IMG/VR virus record: IMGVR_UViG_3300015194_000007
Location: 1-40,249 of that record
Strand: one strand, 5' to 3'
Origin: a virus
Length of the DNA: 40,249 nt
The notes under the pieces are model-generated. The model worked only from the letters and a program-made list of their open reading frames with translations. It was not told the DNA's origin and searched no databases. Position 1 is the stretch's first letter; every line of letters begins with the position of its first letter. The translations under genes and the position numbers were made by a program. This document shows positions 22,211 through 30,531 of this stretch, piece after piece.

Positions 22211-23173
22211 TTAAGACTTTCCGGTCAAAGCATAGAAGCTAGCGCGTCGATTACAGGTCACGTTCCCTTGAACGAGAATCTGTGCGATACGAGCGTCTTG
22301 ATTTTCAGGTTTAACGAAATCAGTGGTTTTGAAATTTGCATCTTTATGCATCACCAATTTCATGTGTTTTGCATTTAAGAAATACATAGTGCCTGTTGGA
22401 CATTGTTCATCCCAGACAATTGGTACTCCTTTGAATTGCAACGACTGGAAACCTCCATCGGCCATGTTTTTCATGCCCTCTGTTGGTGTTGAGAAAGATG
22501 TACCTCCTCCTGAAATTGCTACGTTTGTGAATAAAGACTCATATGTTTCAAAAAGTGCTTGAGTCGTAACAATAAGAGTTGGGGTATCTTTTCCTCCAAC
22601 GGATGCTGTGTTGTATGCCGTTCTCATTTTAGGGAGACCGAGCGTTTCAACAGTAGCTTCAACGCCTGCTTTCCACCAGGTATTAGCAGAGCTGGAAATA
22701 CCACCGTACGTACCGGAGTTAGTTACCATAGCTGCGAGTCCTGTTAAGTTCTTTCCTCCGTTTCCTGTGCCATCAGAGAAGAGTCCTACAGAAAGAGACT
22801 CAGTCAAAGACATTTCAGCCTGCGTGGTTTTTGCATCAAGCAGATTGATGATTCGACTGGTTCCGTTGTTTTGTCGTTCCTCAAGACCTGAGATTGAGAG
22901 AGATACTGAATACTGTTTCCAGTTGAATTCAGCACTATCAATACCAGTTTGAGGAGTTGTGTCAAGAGCTTCGTATCCTGAGTAAGATCGAGCAGTCGAA
23001 TTTTTACCGTACATTAACGGTTCAACGATTCTTTCTCCGCCGTCTTCCTCAGTGATCGTGCCGTTTTTCTTTAACTGATAAAATACAGCATTAGATTTGT
23101 GTATGTTGTCAGTTAATGTTTTACGGTACTTTTTAAGTGTTGTTGACAGTAGTATGCCTACATTTGGATCCAT
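22211..23173 (-). CDS. Major capsid protein (HK97-fold type)
   Basis: 320 residues. The N-terminus (LKKYRKTLTDNIHKSNAVFY then QLKKNG), GGERIVEPLMYGKNST, SGYEALDTTPQTGI and EFNWKQYSVSLSISGLE form the recognisable start of a widespread podovirus/siphovirus capsid family. The rest has the expected alternation, including PTLIVTTQALFETYESL and a closing strand with ILVQGNVTCNRRASFY. AGAGGGGGTGAATAAATAAA precedes the ATG. It follows the scaffold gene, and the decoration protein follows it, the standard order. Confidence 0.9.
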   Translation of the reverse strand: MDPNVGILLSTTLKKYRKTLTDNIHKSNAVFYQLKKNGTITEEDGGERIVEPLMYGKNSTARSYSGYEALDTTPQTGIDSAEFNWKQYSVSLSISGLEERQNNGTSRIINLLDAKTTQAEMSLTESLSVGLFSDGTGNGGKNLTGLAAMVTNSGTYGGISSSANTWWKAGVEATVETLGLPKMRTAYNTASVGGKDTPTLIVTTQALFETYESLFTNVAISGGGTSFSTPTEGMKNMADGGFQSLQFKGVPIVWDEQCPTGTMYFLNAKHMKLVMHKDANFKTTDFVKPENQDARIAQILVQGNVTCNRRASFYALTGKS

Positions 23174-23204
23174 TTTATTTATTCACCCCCTCTCAAGTTA
23201 AGAT

Positions 23205-24047
23205 TTATTTGAGGCCGAGTTCGGCCATAACTTGCTTACCTATGTCTCTGATTGAACCTCTCGATTCAGTGTCAGACGTTGATTGAGGCGATGATGATGT
23301 TGACGGAAACTTTGCTCGCTTGGCTTTCGCTGCTGTAGACAATTCTTCCTTACCATCTGTCTTGGATCTACCAATGAGCGCATCGATTCGTCGAATTGCT
23401 TTTTTGGTAGCTGCGACTGGATCCTGCTTCCACGTCTGATCGGATTCAACGAGACTTTCAACCATTTGGCCGAAAGTTACTTTTTCACCGTCTTCTGTCT
23501 GGTAGGCTAGTGATGCATCGGTCAGACGCGCGTCCACTTTGGCTGCTTCTGATATGCCACTAGTAATCCTGTCTACTTCTCTTTGTTGAGATTGAGTCTG
23601 ATTAAATTGGTTGAGTGTGAACTCAAGACCCATCTTCATCATTTCAATCGCATCATCCGAGTAGCCAGCTTCTCTGTATTTCTGTTCCAAAGCTGTAAGC
23701 TGTGGATTTGATACAGATTGCTCTCTCTTTGACAGCATCTCCTCAATAATTGGAATGTGCTGCTGATACTTGTCATACTGCGCTGCTTTCTGCTTAATGC
23801 CTTCAGCCTCGCGTTTCGCATCTGCAATTTCCTGCGTCTTCTTCGTGAATGCCGCTTGCATCTGCTTATATGCCGGTTTCAGCTCCTCAGGTACGGTATT
23901 AGGATCAAAGAAACTCTCTGATTCTGACTGTGCCTGGTCTATAGGTTGTGGAGTCCCGAGTTGGGATGGTTCCGCTCCCTGTGTTTGTTCTACAGCTTCG
24001 GTTGTTCCTTCTATGGATTCCGTTACTGGTGTATTTAAGTCGTCTAT
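23205..24047 (-). CDS. Scaffolding protein, apparently with a non-AUG start
   Basis: About 280 residues: an acidic, Glu/Gln/Pro-rich N-terminus, long helices (AFTKKTQEIADAKREAEGIK, EALEQ-type helices through residue 200) and a Ser-rich basic end (GSIRDIGKQVMAELGLK), the usual plan of phage scaffolds. The frame is open back to AGAGGGGGTGA, but after it come ATC ATC ATA with no ATG, GTG or TTG; the first ATG (23861) is 62 codons further and lacks a ribosome site. The ATA at 24047 is nine bases after GGGGG, near the spacing at capsid genes. The region upstream of 23861 has scaffold-like composition. Confidence 0.75.
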   Translation of the reverse strand: MDDLNTPVTESIEGTTEAVEQTQGAEPSQLGTPQPIDQAQSESESFFDPNTVPEELKPAYKQMQAAFTKKTQEIADAKREAEGIKQKAAQYDKYQQHIPIIEEMLSKREQSVSNPQLTALEQKYREAGYSDDAIEMMKMGLEFTLNQFNQTQSQQREVDRITSGISEAAKVDARLTDASLAYQTEDGEKVTFGQMVESLVESDQTWKQDPVAATKKAIRRIDALIGRSKTDGKEELSTAAKAKRAKFPSTSSSPQSTSDTESRGSIRDIGKQVMAELGLK

Positions 24048-24129
24048 GATGATTCACCCCCTCTCATGAGTCCCAAACGAGTTATTCCGTTCAGGGGTTA
24101 TAAGTGCAGTATGTGAAAATAAGTTGCGG

Positions 24130-24142
24130 ATTATAGGAAAGT
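24130..24142 (-). promoter_or_regulatory. Late motif at the end of the 1436-residue gene
   Basis: ATTATAGGAAAGT encodes the last residues TFL and stop of the giant gene. The downstream gene is the scaffold, about 84 bases away with a strong ribosome site, so spacing is unlike the 30-base class. Confidence 0.65.
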
Positions 24143-27100
24143 CTGGGGCTTACGGGCTTTATTTTTCAAACTGAGTACTTTTCCTCTCAATTTAAACTCG
24201 GATACTTTTGGTTGATGTACCTTTTTTGGGGTATATGATTTCACCTTTGTCACTCTGCTTGTACTCATATGGATAGGTTTTTCCGTTAATTTTTTAGCAA
24301 ATGTACGAAAATCTACTTTCAGTGAGGCTTTCTTTCCTGTTCCTTTTTTTGTAACGGGGGATCCATCTTTATTGAAATCTTTATTCTTAAGTGCCGTTGC
24401 TTCACTATTTGAGAGGAGTCCTTGATCTTTCAATGAGTTGATCACACCATCTGAGGCAAATATGCTACCCGAAACGCTTTTCTGTCTCCCAGTCGTGAGA
24501 CGATCAAGCAAGTCCTGATGATTCATATTCTTTGAGAGGATGTACTGAGTTTTTACATCGTTTGAGTGATTGGCTATGTAGTCATAACGAACTTGGTCAT
24601 TAGTCACACCCAGCTGTTTGAATGCTGCATCTTTTTGGGACTGATCAAGGTTAGCCTTCCAGACTTCCCGCGCCTTACTATATGTATCGTTTTGATTGGT
24701 GAAGGCATCAATTCCCTGCCCCTTTGTCTTAGGTTTGAGATCTATTACCTTATTGTCTTTAGTTAGAAGAGTAGTACCATTTGCCACGCCTTTATTCTGT
24801 CCAGTGGCGTCATAGGGAGACTGTCCCGTTTGTTTGGTCTTTTTGAAAGCTGAGAGTCCAGACATCTGTGCTGATAGATCACTCTTCCCACTAGCCAGAG
24901 CGCTCTTATACGCTGCATCATAGGCATTTGAAGCAAGTTTATTCGCCTGGACAATTGGATCTGCTGGGTTTTGGGTTACACGATCACCGGCAATATTGAT
25001 TGCAGCATTGCCTGGGCTTATTTTCCCACTGAGTACTTTTTGTGCCTGAACAATGGGAATAGGTAACTTAGACTTGATAATATTTCCTATCTTCTCACCA
25101 GAGTTGTTCGTATTTGATAGCTTATTACCAAAGTAATCTTGATTTGCTACGTAACCAATACCCGCTGATACTCCTGCGCCTAAATGTGAGATTGCGAAAT
25201 GCTCGGGGTCTTGTCCGAGCTTAAGTATGTCTGACACATTACTAGAGGGCATATGTGCAACCTGGGTCACGTCCTGCCCTTTACTATTCTTATTAGTGAA
25301 GGGAGTAGGATAGCTTGGATCAATAATGTCATTTTGGAGGATGCTTTTAAGATCTGGATTGAACTGGCCAGATATCACCCTTCTCGAAATCTCTGCTAGT
25401 GCTGCTGTGACTATCAATCTACCTGCTAGTGTTCTAAGTGCAAAGTCATTCCCTGCTGTTCGTGCTGGCAACTTTCCCAGTTGTTTACCTGTGAAATTAG
25501 GATTGATAGCTGAAAGTGTTCGCTTGAATCGTCCTTCTTGGTAATCAGGTGCTAGTACTCCTTGTCTTCCTATCCATTGACCAAATTTAGATTTGAGTAC
25601 ACTATCACCAATTGATCGATTCTGACTACCAAATATATTATTGAGCTGTGCGCCTATTGCTTCTGAGGCTTTGGCTTTTTCCGGGGTAGAGAAGTCAATC
25701 ATGCCTTTTTTATCCATAATGTTAAATACTGATGACTTGAAATAGTCCTCAAGTCTCGTAAATGTGGCGCGGTTAAGCATTGAAAGGGGATTAACTTTAC
25801 TGATAGTTGAGCGGAGTCCTGTTATTCCTTCAGCACTTGGGAAATCCTGTGCTTTGGAAAGGGTGACACCAGCTTTGAGCATCTTGTCCATTTGTCCACT
25901 CTCGATGAGGCCTTGTCTATATTCATTCATCGCTTTTGAGGAGAAGAAGACATGTGCGGCTTGATCGACTCTTGGCATCTTTCCATAAGCGAGATGTGAA
26001 CCGAGATAGTCCATGCCCGTATTCTTAACGTGAAAGAGTCCACCAGATAGCTCAAGATGTTTAATACCACCACTGACAAAGTCCATAACTTTAGCTACTT
26101 TACCGAAGTCTTGAGGCTGAAGAAACTTTATCTTTTCGTAGAGATTAGGGGATACATACGTTCCCTTCATACCAGGAATGGTTAACTGGATAGCATTTGC
26201 TGGCGGTTCACCATCGTTTTTCATGATATGAACTTCACCAGGAAAAGTTGACTTCAACTTATTCGCAAAGACTCTACCTTGTATTTCTTTCTGTGCGGTA
26301 CTCGCTAGTTGCGTGATATCCTCCTGAGCGGTCTTATTTTTCAACTGAAACCCTGCTGCATTACCCTCCCGAATATCATTGAATACCCGCTCTTTATTGA
26401 AATATCCCTTGAAGTTCTTGGCTTTCCCATTAAGCATTGTCTGATACTCTGCCGCTTTCGCTGGGTCTGTCAGATCCCAGATATGCGTGGCGTAGTTTTT
26501 CTTATATCCGACATTCCCGCCGCTTTCCAGATTTTGGGAATGAATGTAATCAGTAAATTCTCTATGCGCTTGTACTGCTTTCTCAAATGCTTGGGGATTT
26601 TTGACTTGAGTCAATACTTTACTCATATCCTCAGGATGTTCTATGACATCTCTGTATAAATTATGTTCCACTGGTGACTTAATTCCCTGGTCCTGAAGCC
26701 CTTTAAGCACTGCTGCACGTTGTGAGATTTGCTCGCCTGCAACGTATCGAGAGGACAACGCATCCTTTAGGGTTCCTTGCGGAGTGCCGATGAGCGGAGT
26801 CTTTTCTCCTGGATATCTCGGCTTACCTGCCCCTAACCCTTCATCATATTTGTAATTGCTTCCTTTAAGGTTTTGATTTATGATGTCAGATGATGAGCTT
26901 ACTTGATTGGATGGCAAAGGCTTATGTGAATCTATTGAGCTGGTTTGAGGTTGGATACTTTTGGTTTCTGATCCTAACTGTACCGGCGATGGTGGCTGTT
27001 GGTTTTTGGGTGTGGTGGAAACATGTGCGTCACCATTAGGCTCCCATGGTAATGGTTCAGGATTCCCAGCAGGTACTTTCTCCAGATTCTTCTTAGCAAA

Positions 27101-28441
27101 TAACTGATCAGCTGAACGGCTATTACTGAAATCTCCTGGTCTGGCTTGGGGGATGATGTCGGATTGTGAAGCTGGTAAGTTCTCAGCTATCTTAGGGTTT
27201 GGGACAAAGCTACTCGGTTTTATATTCTTTGAATTTACTTCTTTAATAGACAATCCTGGTCCTGGTATATCGATCTTCTCTGGTATTCCTGCTGCTTTAT
27301 TCATCTCAGCAAACATAGCAGCCTCTTTCTCAGGTGACATTTTGACTGGTAATCCCCGCTTATTGCCAAACATCTGGCTTACACCTGGTAGGGAAGGATC
27401 AGAGAGAATATCAGGAGCAATATGCTGCTGTGGTGACATGTTATTAAGTAAGCCCGGTGGGGTTGGGGATTCAATACTGGACGATTTAGCAAACTTACCT
27501 AGCAAATCGCGAGGTATATTTTTTACATTCTTCATAGCAGCTTCATTTGCTGCTTTATCACTCAGGCCATGTGCTAAAGCAACATTCTTCATGATGTTAA
27601 AAAGCTTTCCCGATGCGTAGCTTCCAGCTGTTAAACCTCCTGCTAGTAGTCCACCACCGATTGCATTTGTACCTGTACTGATTGCTGCTCCTGTCAATTG
27701 ATCCTGAAGTGATTTATTGCGTCCTTCATTAAGTCCACTAGCTAAGCCAAATCCTGCTCCGAGTTTTAGTCCTTGGGGTACTTCATGCTTGAGAAGGGCC
27801 ATAAGGGTACGCTTAGGTGCTGCTTTTGCAACCTGTTCAGCCATACCCATAGCTCCTTCTCCCCCCACAGCATTAAGAATAGGCTCAGCTACTCCACCAA
27901 GATTTCCTAGTATCTGTTGAGGTGTTGCATTGATGCCTCCTGCATTGTATCCAAGACGAGCTAGGGGACTTTTGAGCGTGTTATATCCTGTTGCTTGTTG
28001 ATGTGTAAGAGCACCACCTGCTAAGCGACCAAGATCCAAAGCCGGATCTATTATCCCTTTACCTACAATTGATGATCCAATGTCCATAGGCATGTTAGCA
28101 ACGGTTGAGAAGATCTGTCCTGGTATTCCTGAATTAACTGGTGCTTGAAAGCGGGGGATGTAATCGGTAATTGAGCGATTATTATTGATAAAGTTGGCTG
28201 GTTGAAACGCTTGTTGTCCTGACTGTTGAAAGGCTGGAGTGGCTTTTTGAAGACCTACTAAACTCTGGAAGAAGGGAAGATGAGTCACTCCATACGCTGC
28301 TTTATTTAAGAGATCCTGACCGAAACCCACTGGCTGAACCTGTTGTCCTTGTGGAGTAAATGCTGGTTGAGTCGCGACGTTCACTTTTGGTTGCGCTTGT
28401 CTCCCAGTGAAGAAGTTTGTCAGCCTTGATGCTAAGTCCAT
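24131..28441 (-). CDS. Giant internal virion / ejection protein (1436 aa)
   Basis: Residues 1-330 contain hydrophobic, Gly/Ala-rich segments (LGAGFGLASGLN, ISTGTNAIGGGLLAGGLTAG) that could span a membrane on ejection. The middle is a Pro/Ser/Gln-rich linker (about 330-560). Residues about 560-1130 resemble large polyvalent protein-associated regions of phages: KKNYATHIWDLTDPAKAAEY, SGGLFHVKNTGMDYLGSHLA, WIGRQGVLAPDYQEGRFKRT. The C-terminus is very basic. Such proteins travel in the capsid and enter the cell with the DNA, as T7 gp16-like proteins do. The late motif lies 32 bases upstream; no ribosome site. A protease or transglycosylase active site is not seen. Confidence 0.7.
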   Translation of the reverse strand: MDLASRLTNFFTGRQAQPKVNVATQPAFTPQGQQVQPVGFGQDLLNKAAYGVTHLPFFQSLVGLQKATPAFQQSGQQAFQPANFINNNRSITDYIPRFQAPVNSGIPGQIFSTVANMPMDIGSSIVGKGIIDPALDLGRLAGGALTHQQATGYNTLKSPLARLGYNAGGINATPQQILGNLGGVAEPILNAVGGEGAMGMAEQVAKAAPKRTLMALLKHEVPQGLKLGAGFGLASGLNEGRNKSLQDQLTGAAISTGTNAIGGGLLAGGLTAGSYASGKLFNIMKNVALAHGLSDKAANEAAMKNVKNIPRDLLGKFAKSSSIESPTPPGLLNNMSPQQHIAPDILSDPSLPGVSQMFGNKRGLPVKMSPEKEAAMFAEMNKAAGIPEKIDIPGPGLSIKEVNSKNIKPSSFVPNPKIAENLPASQSDIIPQARPGDFSNSRSADQLFAKKNLEKVPAGNPEPLPWEPNGDAHVSTTPKNQQPPSPVQLGSETKSIQPQTSSIDSHKPLPSNQVSSSSDIINQNLKGSNYKYDEGLGAGKPRYPGEKTPLIGTPQGTLKDALSSRYVAGEQISQRAAVLKGLQDQGIKSPVEHNLYRDVIEHPEDMSKVLTQVKNPQAFEKAVQAHREFTDYIHSQNLESGGNVGYKKNYATHIWDLTDPAKAAEYQTMLNGKAKNFKGYFNKERVFNDIREGNAAGFQLKNKTAQEDITQLASTAQKEIQGRVFANKLKSTFPGEVHIMKNDGEPPANAIQLTIPGMKGTYVSPNLYEKIKFLQPQDFGKVAKVMDFVSGGIKHLELSGGLFHVKNTGMDYLGSHLAYGKMPRVDQAAHVFFSSKAMNEYRQGLIESGQMDKMLKAGVTLSKAQDFPSAEGITGLRSTISKVNPLSMLNRATFTRLEDYFKSSVFNIMDKKGMIDFSTPEKAKASEAIGAQLNNIFGSQNRSIGDSVLKSKFGQWIGRQGVLAPDYQEGRFKRTLSAINPNFTGKQLGKLPARTAGNDFALRTLAGRLIVTAALAEISRRVISGQFNPDLKSILQNDIIDPSYPTPFTNKNSKGQDVTQVAHMPSSNVSDILKLGQDPEHFAISHLGAGVSAGIGYVANQDYFGNKLSNTNNSGEKIGNIIKSKLPIPIVQAQKVLSGKISPGNAAINIAGDRVTQNPADPIVQANKLASNAYDAAYKSALASGKSDLSAQMSGLSAFKKTKQTGQSPYDATGQNKGVANGTTLLTKDNKVIDLKPKTKGQGIDAFTNQNDTYSKAREVWKANLDQSQKDAAFKQLGVTNDQVRYDYIANHSNDVKTQYILSKNMNHQDLLDRLTTGRQKSVSGSIFASDGVINSLKDQGLLSNSEATALKNKDFNKDGSPVTKKGTGKKASLKVDFRTFAKKLTEKPIHMSTSRVTKVKSYTPKKVHQPKVSEFKLRGKVLSLKNKARKPQTFL

Positions 28442-28470
28442 ATAGAGAAAGTATGCAAATAATGGGGGTT

Positions 28471-28483
28471 AAATATAGGAAAG
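28471..28483 (-). promoter_or_regulatory. Late motif, upstream of the giant gene
   Basis: AAATATAGGAAAG; TATAGG 32 bases before the ATG at 28441 and two bases past the upstream stop. Confidence 0.75.
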
Positions 28484-28485
28484 GA

Positions 28486-29562
28486 CTAGAGATCGCCTGC
28501 TTGCTGTGCTTCTTGAGTGCTACGATATTGTTTGCCTGATTTACCTGTTATATAGCCTTGTCCTTGTGACTGGGTTTGATTGCCAGATAACTGAGAGATA
28601 CCATTCTGTAATTGTGATTGCAGTCCTGAGCCAAATGTATTCGCGAATTGATTAAGATTCGTATTCTGCAAATTAGCATTGACATTGACTCCTTGTGCTT
28701 GCAGTTGTGCGAGATTAAGAGCCATAGCCTGTCTCTGTGCTTGAAGCTGCTGGGCTTGTTGGCTTACTTGCTGGATATAGTTTTGGATGGTTGATGCTTG
28801 CTGGATATCTTGATTGGCTATAGCTTGCTGCAGTCCCTGCTTAGCCCTGTTTATCTCATTGCCGTATGATGCTATCTTACTATTGGCGTCGTCTTGGAAG
28901 GCTGCAAATTGAGACTTTCTATCAGCTCCGACTCGATTCTTCTCAGAGTCAATTGACTGGGTGTTATTGAGTAAATTCTGATCAAGCTTATTAACACTGT
29001 CATTGTACGCACTACTATCAAGTGCATTATTGGCTGAGAACGTGCCTTGTGAGCGTTGTCTCAGCTCTCGATCTGTTTGCAGTAAGCTTTTGAGCGAGTT
29101 CCCATAAGTAAGATCATCAGCTGAGTTCTGTTGAGTAAGAGTATCCTGAGCCCGTTGTACTCCTTGATTGGTTGTATTCTGAAAGTTCTGAAAGTCTGAG
29201 TCATAGGTTGGAATCTGGTCTTGCAGCGCTTGTCTTGATTGACCGAAGGCATTACGAAGGGCTGAGAGATAGTCATATCCTCCGCCACCACTAGTGTCTG
29301 TTGTTCCTGGTTGTCCACCTGTAGCGGGGAGAGCTCCACCTGTGCCACCACCTGCAGCTGTAGCAGTTGGTTGTGTTGCTTGCTGTTGCGTTGTGGGAGC
29401 AGTGTATTGAGTACTCGCGTCAAGAACAGCCTGTTGTGGTTGAGGCTTTGGCATTACAAACCTCATTTGTGCGGAAGGTACGGGAGTTGTACCAAGTCCT
29501 AGTTGCTTGATCTGATTGGGGCTCCCCATCTTCAGAGATGGATTGAGTTGTGCATATGCCAT
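28486..29562 (-). CDS. Gln-rich coiled-coil virion protein (358 aa)
   Basis: A Gln/Ala/Ser/Thr-rich protein with a Gly-rich linker near residues 70-95 and helices about 130-290 (KQGLQQAIANQDIQQASTIQ, QQAQQLQAQRQAMALNLAQ). It resembles internal virion or ejection-channel proteins, which are often Gln-rich, and lies just before the giant ejection protein. Late motif exactly 30 bases before the ATG; no ribosome site (CATACCTCT before ATG). A scaffold-like or tail-needle role cannot be excluded. Confidence 0.65.
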   Translation of the reverse strand: MAYAQLNPSLKMGSPNQIKQLGLGTTPVPSAQMRFVMPKPQPQQAVLDASTQYTAPTTQQQATQPTATAAGGGTGGALPATGGQPGTTDTSGGGGYDYLSALRNAFGQSRQALQDQIPTYDSDFQNFQNTTNQGVQRAQDTLTQQNSADDLTYGNSLKSLLQTDRELRQRSQGTFSANNALDSSAYNDSVNKLDQNLLNNTQSIDSEKNRVGADRKSQFAAFQDDANSKIASYGNEINRAKQGLQQAIANQDIQQASTIQNYIQQVSQQAQQLQAQRQAMALNLAQLQAQGVNVNANLQNTNLNQFANTFGSGLQSQLQNGISQLSGNQTQSQGQGYITGKSGKQYRSTQEAQQAGDL

Positions 29563-29589
29563 AGAGGTATGATAGGACGCGGAGTTCTC

Positions 29590-29603
29590 AAATATAGGAA
29601 AGT
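29590..29603 (-). promoter_or_regulatory. Late motif, upstream of 28486-29562
   Basis: AAATATAGGAAAGT directly against the upstream stop; TATAGG exactly 30 bases before the ATG at 29562. Confidence 0.75.
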
Positions 29604-29951
29604 CTAGCTGATAATCACTTCGTATTCTTTATGATTAAAGGTGATATAGCCTTTCCCTGCTTCTTCTCGGTAGCTATTTCCTCCATGAAAGGTTGTCGTT
29701 AGTCCACATTGCTGGTTTCTGCATGCAACTTCCCGCCTGCCTATATCGGATACTAGAAAGACGTGATAACACCCTTCAGCATTCATCACACTTTGGGGGA
29801 TGTGGTAGGTCATATTGGATTTACCACTAGGAATATGCACTATCTCCTCAAGTCCATCAACGGTACGATAACCATACTGCTCCTGCCCTTGCTCGTTCTT
29901 ATCGACGCGCTCATAGGGCATCTTTTCATTTGGATTGGTTATTTTTCCCAT
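29604..29951 (-). CDS. Hypothetical head-region protein (115 aa)
   Basis: MGKITNPNEKMPYERVDKN begins a mixed protein with EIVHIPSGKSNMTYHIPQ, HVFLVSDIGRREVACRNQQC and a closing strand KEYEVIIS. Cys pair in the middle. Its ATG lies one base after the 55-aa gene stop. A structural role is inferred from position only. Confidence 0.6.
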   Translation of the reverse strand: MGKITNPNEKMPYERVDKNEQGQEQYGYRTVDGLEEIVHIPSGKSNMTYHIPQSVMNAEGCYHVFLVSDIGRREVACRNQQCGLTTTFHGGNSYREEAGKGYITFNHKEYEVIIS

Positions 29952-29952
29952 A

Positions 29953-30120
29953 CTATTGAATGGTTGGGTTCTCAGACGGATTCTTAGTGATATCGGTATT
30001 CTGGGTAAAGTCTTGCCCTATATCGGTACTACTCAAATAATCGTCCGTAGGATCGCCAGTTCTTGGTTCACTTGAACCAGCTGCTATAAAATCTGGTACT
30101 ACTTTTTTGCCTCGTGCCAT
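29953..30120 (-). CDS. Small virion-region protein, tandem paralogue B (55 aa)
   Basis: MARGKKVVPDFIAAGSSEPR begins an acidic small protein. AAAGGAGGTGAG with ideal spacing precedes the ATG. It lines up with the 48-aa gene at 30135-30281 (MA-basic, FIA, then LSSTDIG/LSTTDKG and DF), so the two are tandem duplicates. Likely disordered; function unknown. Confidence 0.75.
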   Translation of the reverse strand: MARGKKVVPDFIAAGSSEPRTGDPTDDYLSSTDIGQDFTQNTDITKNPSENPTIQ

Positions 30121-30134
30121 ATATCTCACCTCCT

Positions 30135-30281
30135 TTATGATCGGTTAGAAACTTGTGCTACTTCTCCCTGTTTCACGAAATCAAGACCCTTATCAGTTGT
30201 ACTAAGGGTATCGGTTTCTTCTGGTTTCTTGGTATCTATTGACGCGATAAACTCGCGCTTCTTTGCTGATCCTTTTGCCAT
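30135..30281 (-). CDS. Small virion-region protein, tandem paralogue A (48 aa)
   Basis: MAKGSAKKREFIASIDTKKP begins a small charged protein preceded by GAGGAGGTGAAGATAT. It shares start, spacing and the block LSTTDKGLDF with its downstream neighbour. Placed between the portal-linked gene and head genes; may be a minor capsid, connector or scaffold protein. Confidence 0.75.
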   Translation of the reverse strand: MAKGSAKKREFIASIDTKKPEETDTLSTTDKGLDFVKQGEVAQVSNRS

Positions 30282-30311
30282 ATATCTTCACCTCCTCGCT
30301 CCATTAGCTAC

Positions 30312-30530
30312 CTAGTGCATAGGTTGAGCTGGTTGGGCTTGGTCTTCCTGTTGATCTTCTGCTGTCTCAGCTTTCAGAGCTGTAAGAATAAGATCAATCT
30401 TTTGATTCATCTGACTGAGCATCGTTTGAATACCACTATCATCGTTTCCTTGATCGGGAGTCGGTGCTTGTGCTGGTTGTGCTCCTTGGGAAATTCCCAT
30501 GGCTTGCTGTTGTAATCCTTTTCCAAACAT
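30312..30530 (-). CDS. Gln-rich small protein after portal (72 aa)
   Basis: MFGKGLQQQAMGISQGAQPA begins a Gln/Ala/Pro-rich protein with one central helix (IQTMLSQMNQKIDLILTALK) that could form a trimer or dimer. The start is one base past the portal stop, with an AAAGGAGGT ribosome site inside the portal end. It may be a portal-associated or scaffold-like protein. Confidence 0.65.
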   Translation of the reverse strand: MFGKGLQQQAMGISQGAQPAQAPTPDQGNDDSGIQTMLSQMNQKIDLILTALKAETAEDQQEDQAQPAQPMH

Positions 30531-30531
30531 A

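Noticed and set aside
23862-24057. Recoding of TGA to extend the scaffold upstream
   Set aside because: All other genes end normally at TGA, and reading through this one finds no nearby upstream start. A non-AUG start or a sequence error is simpler.
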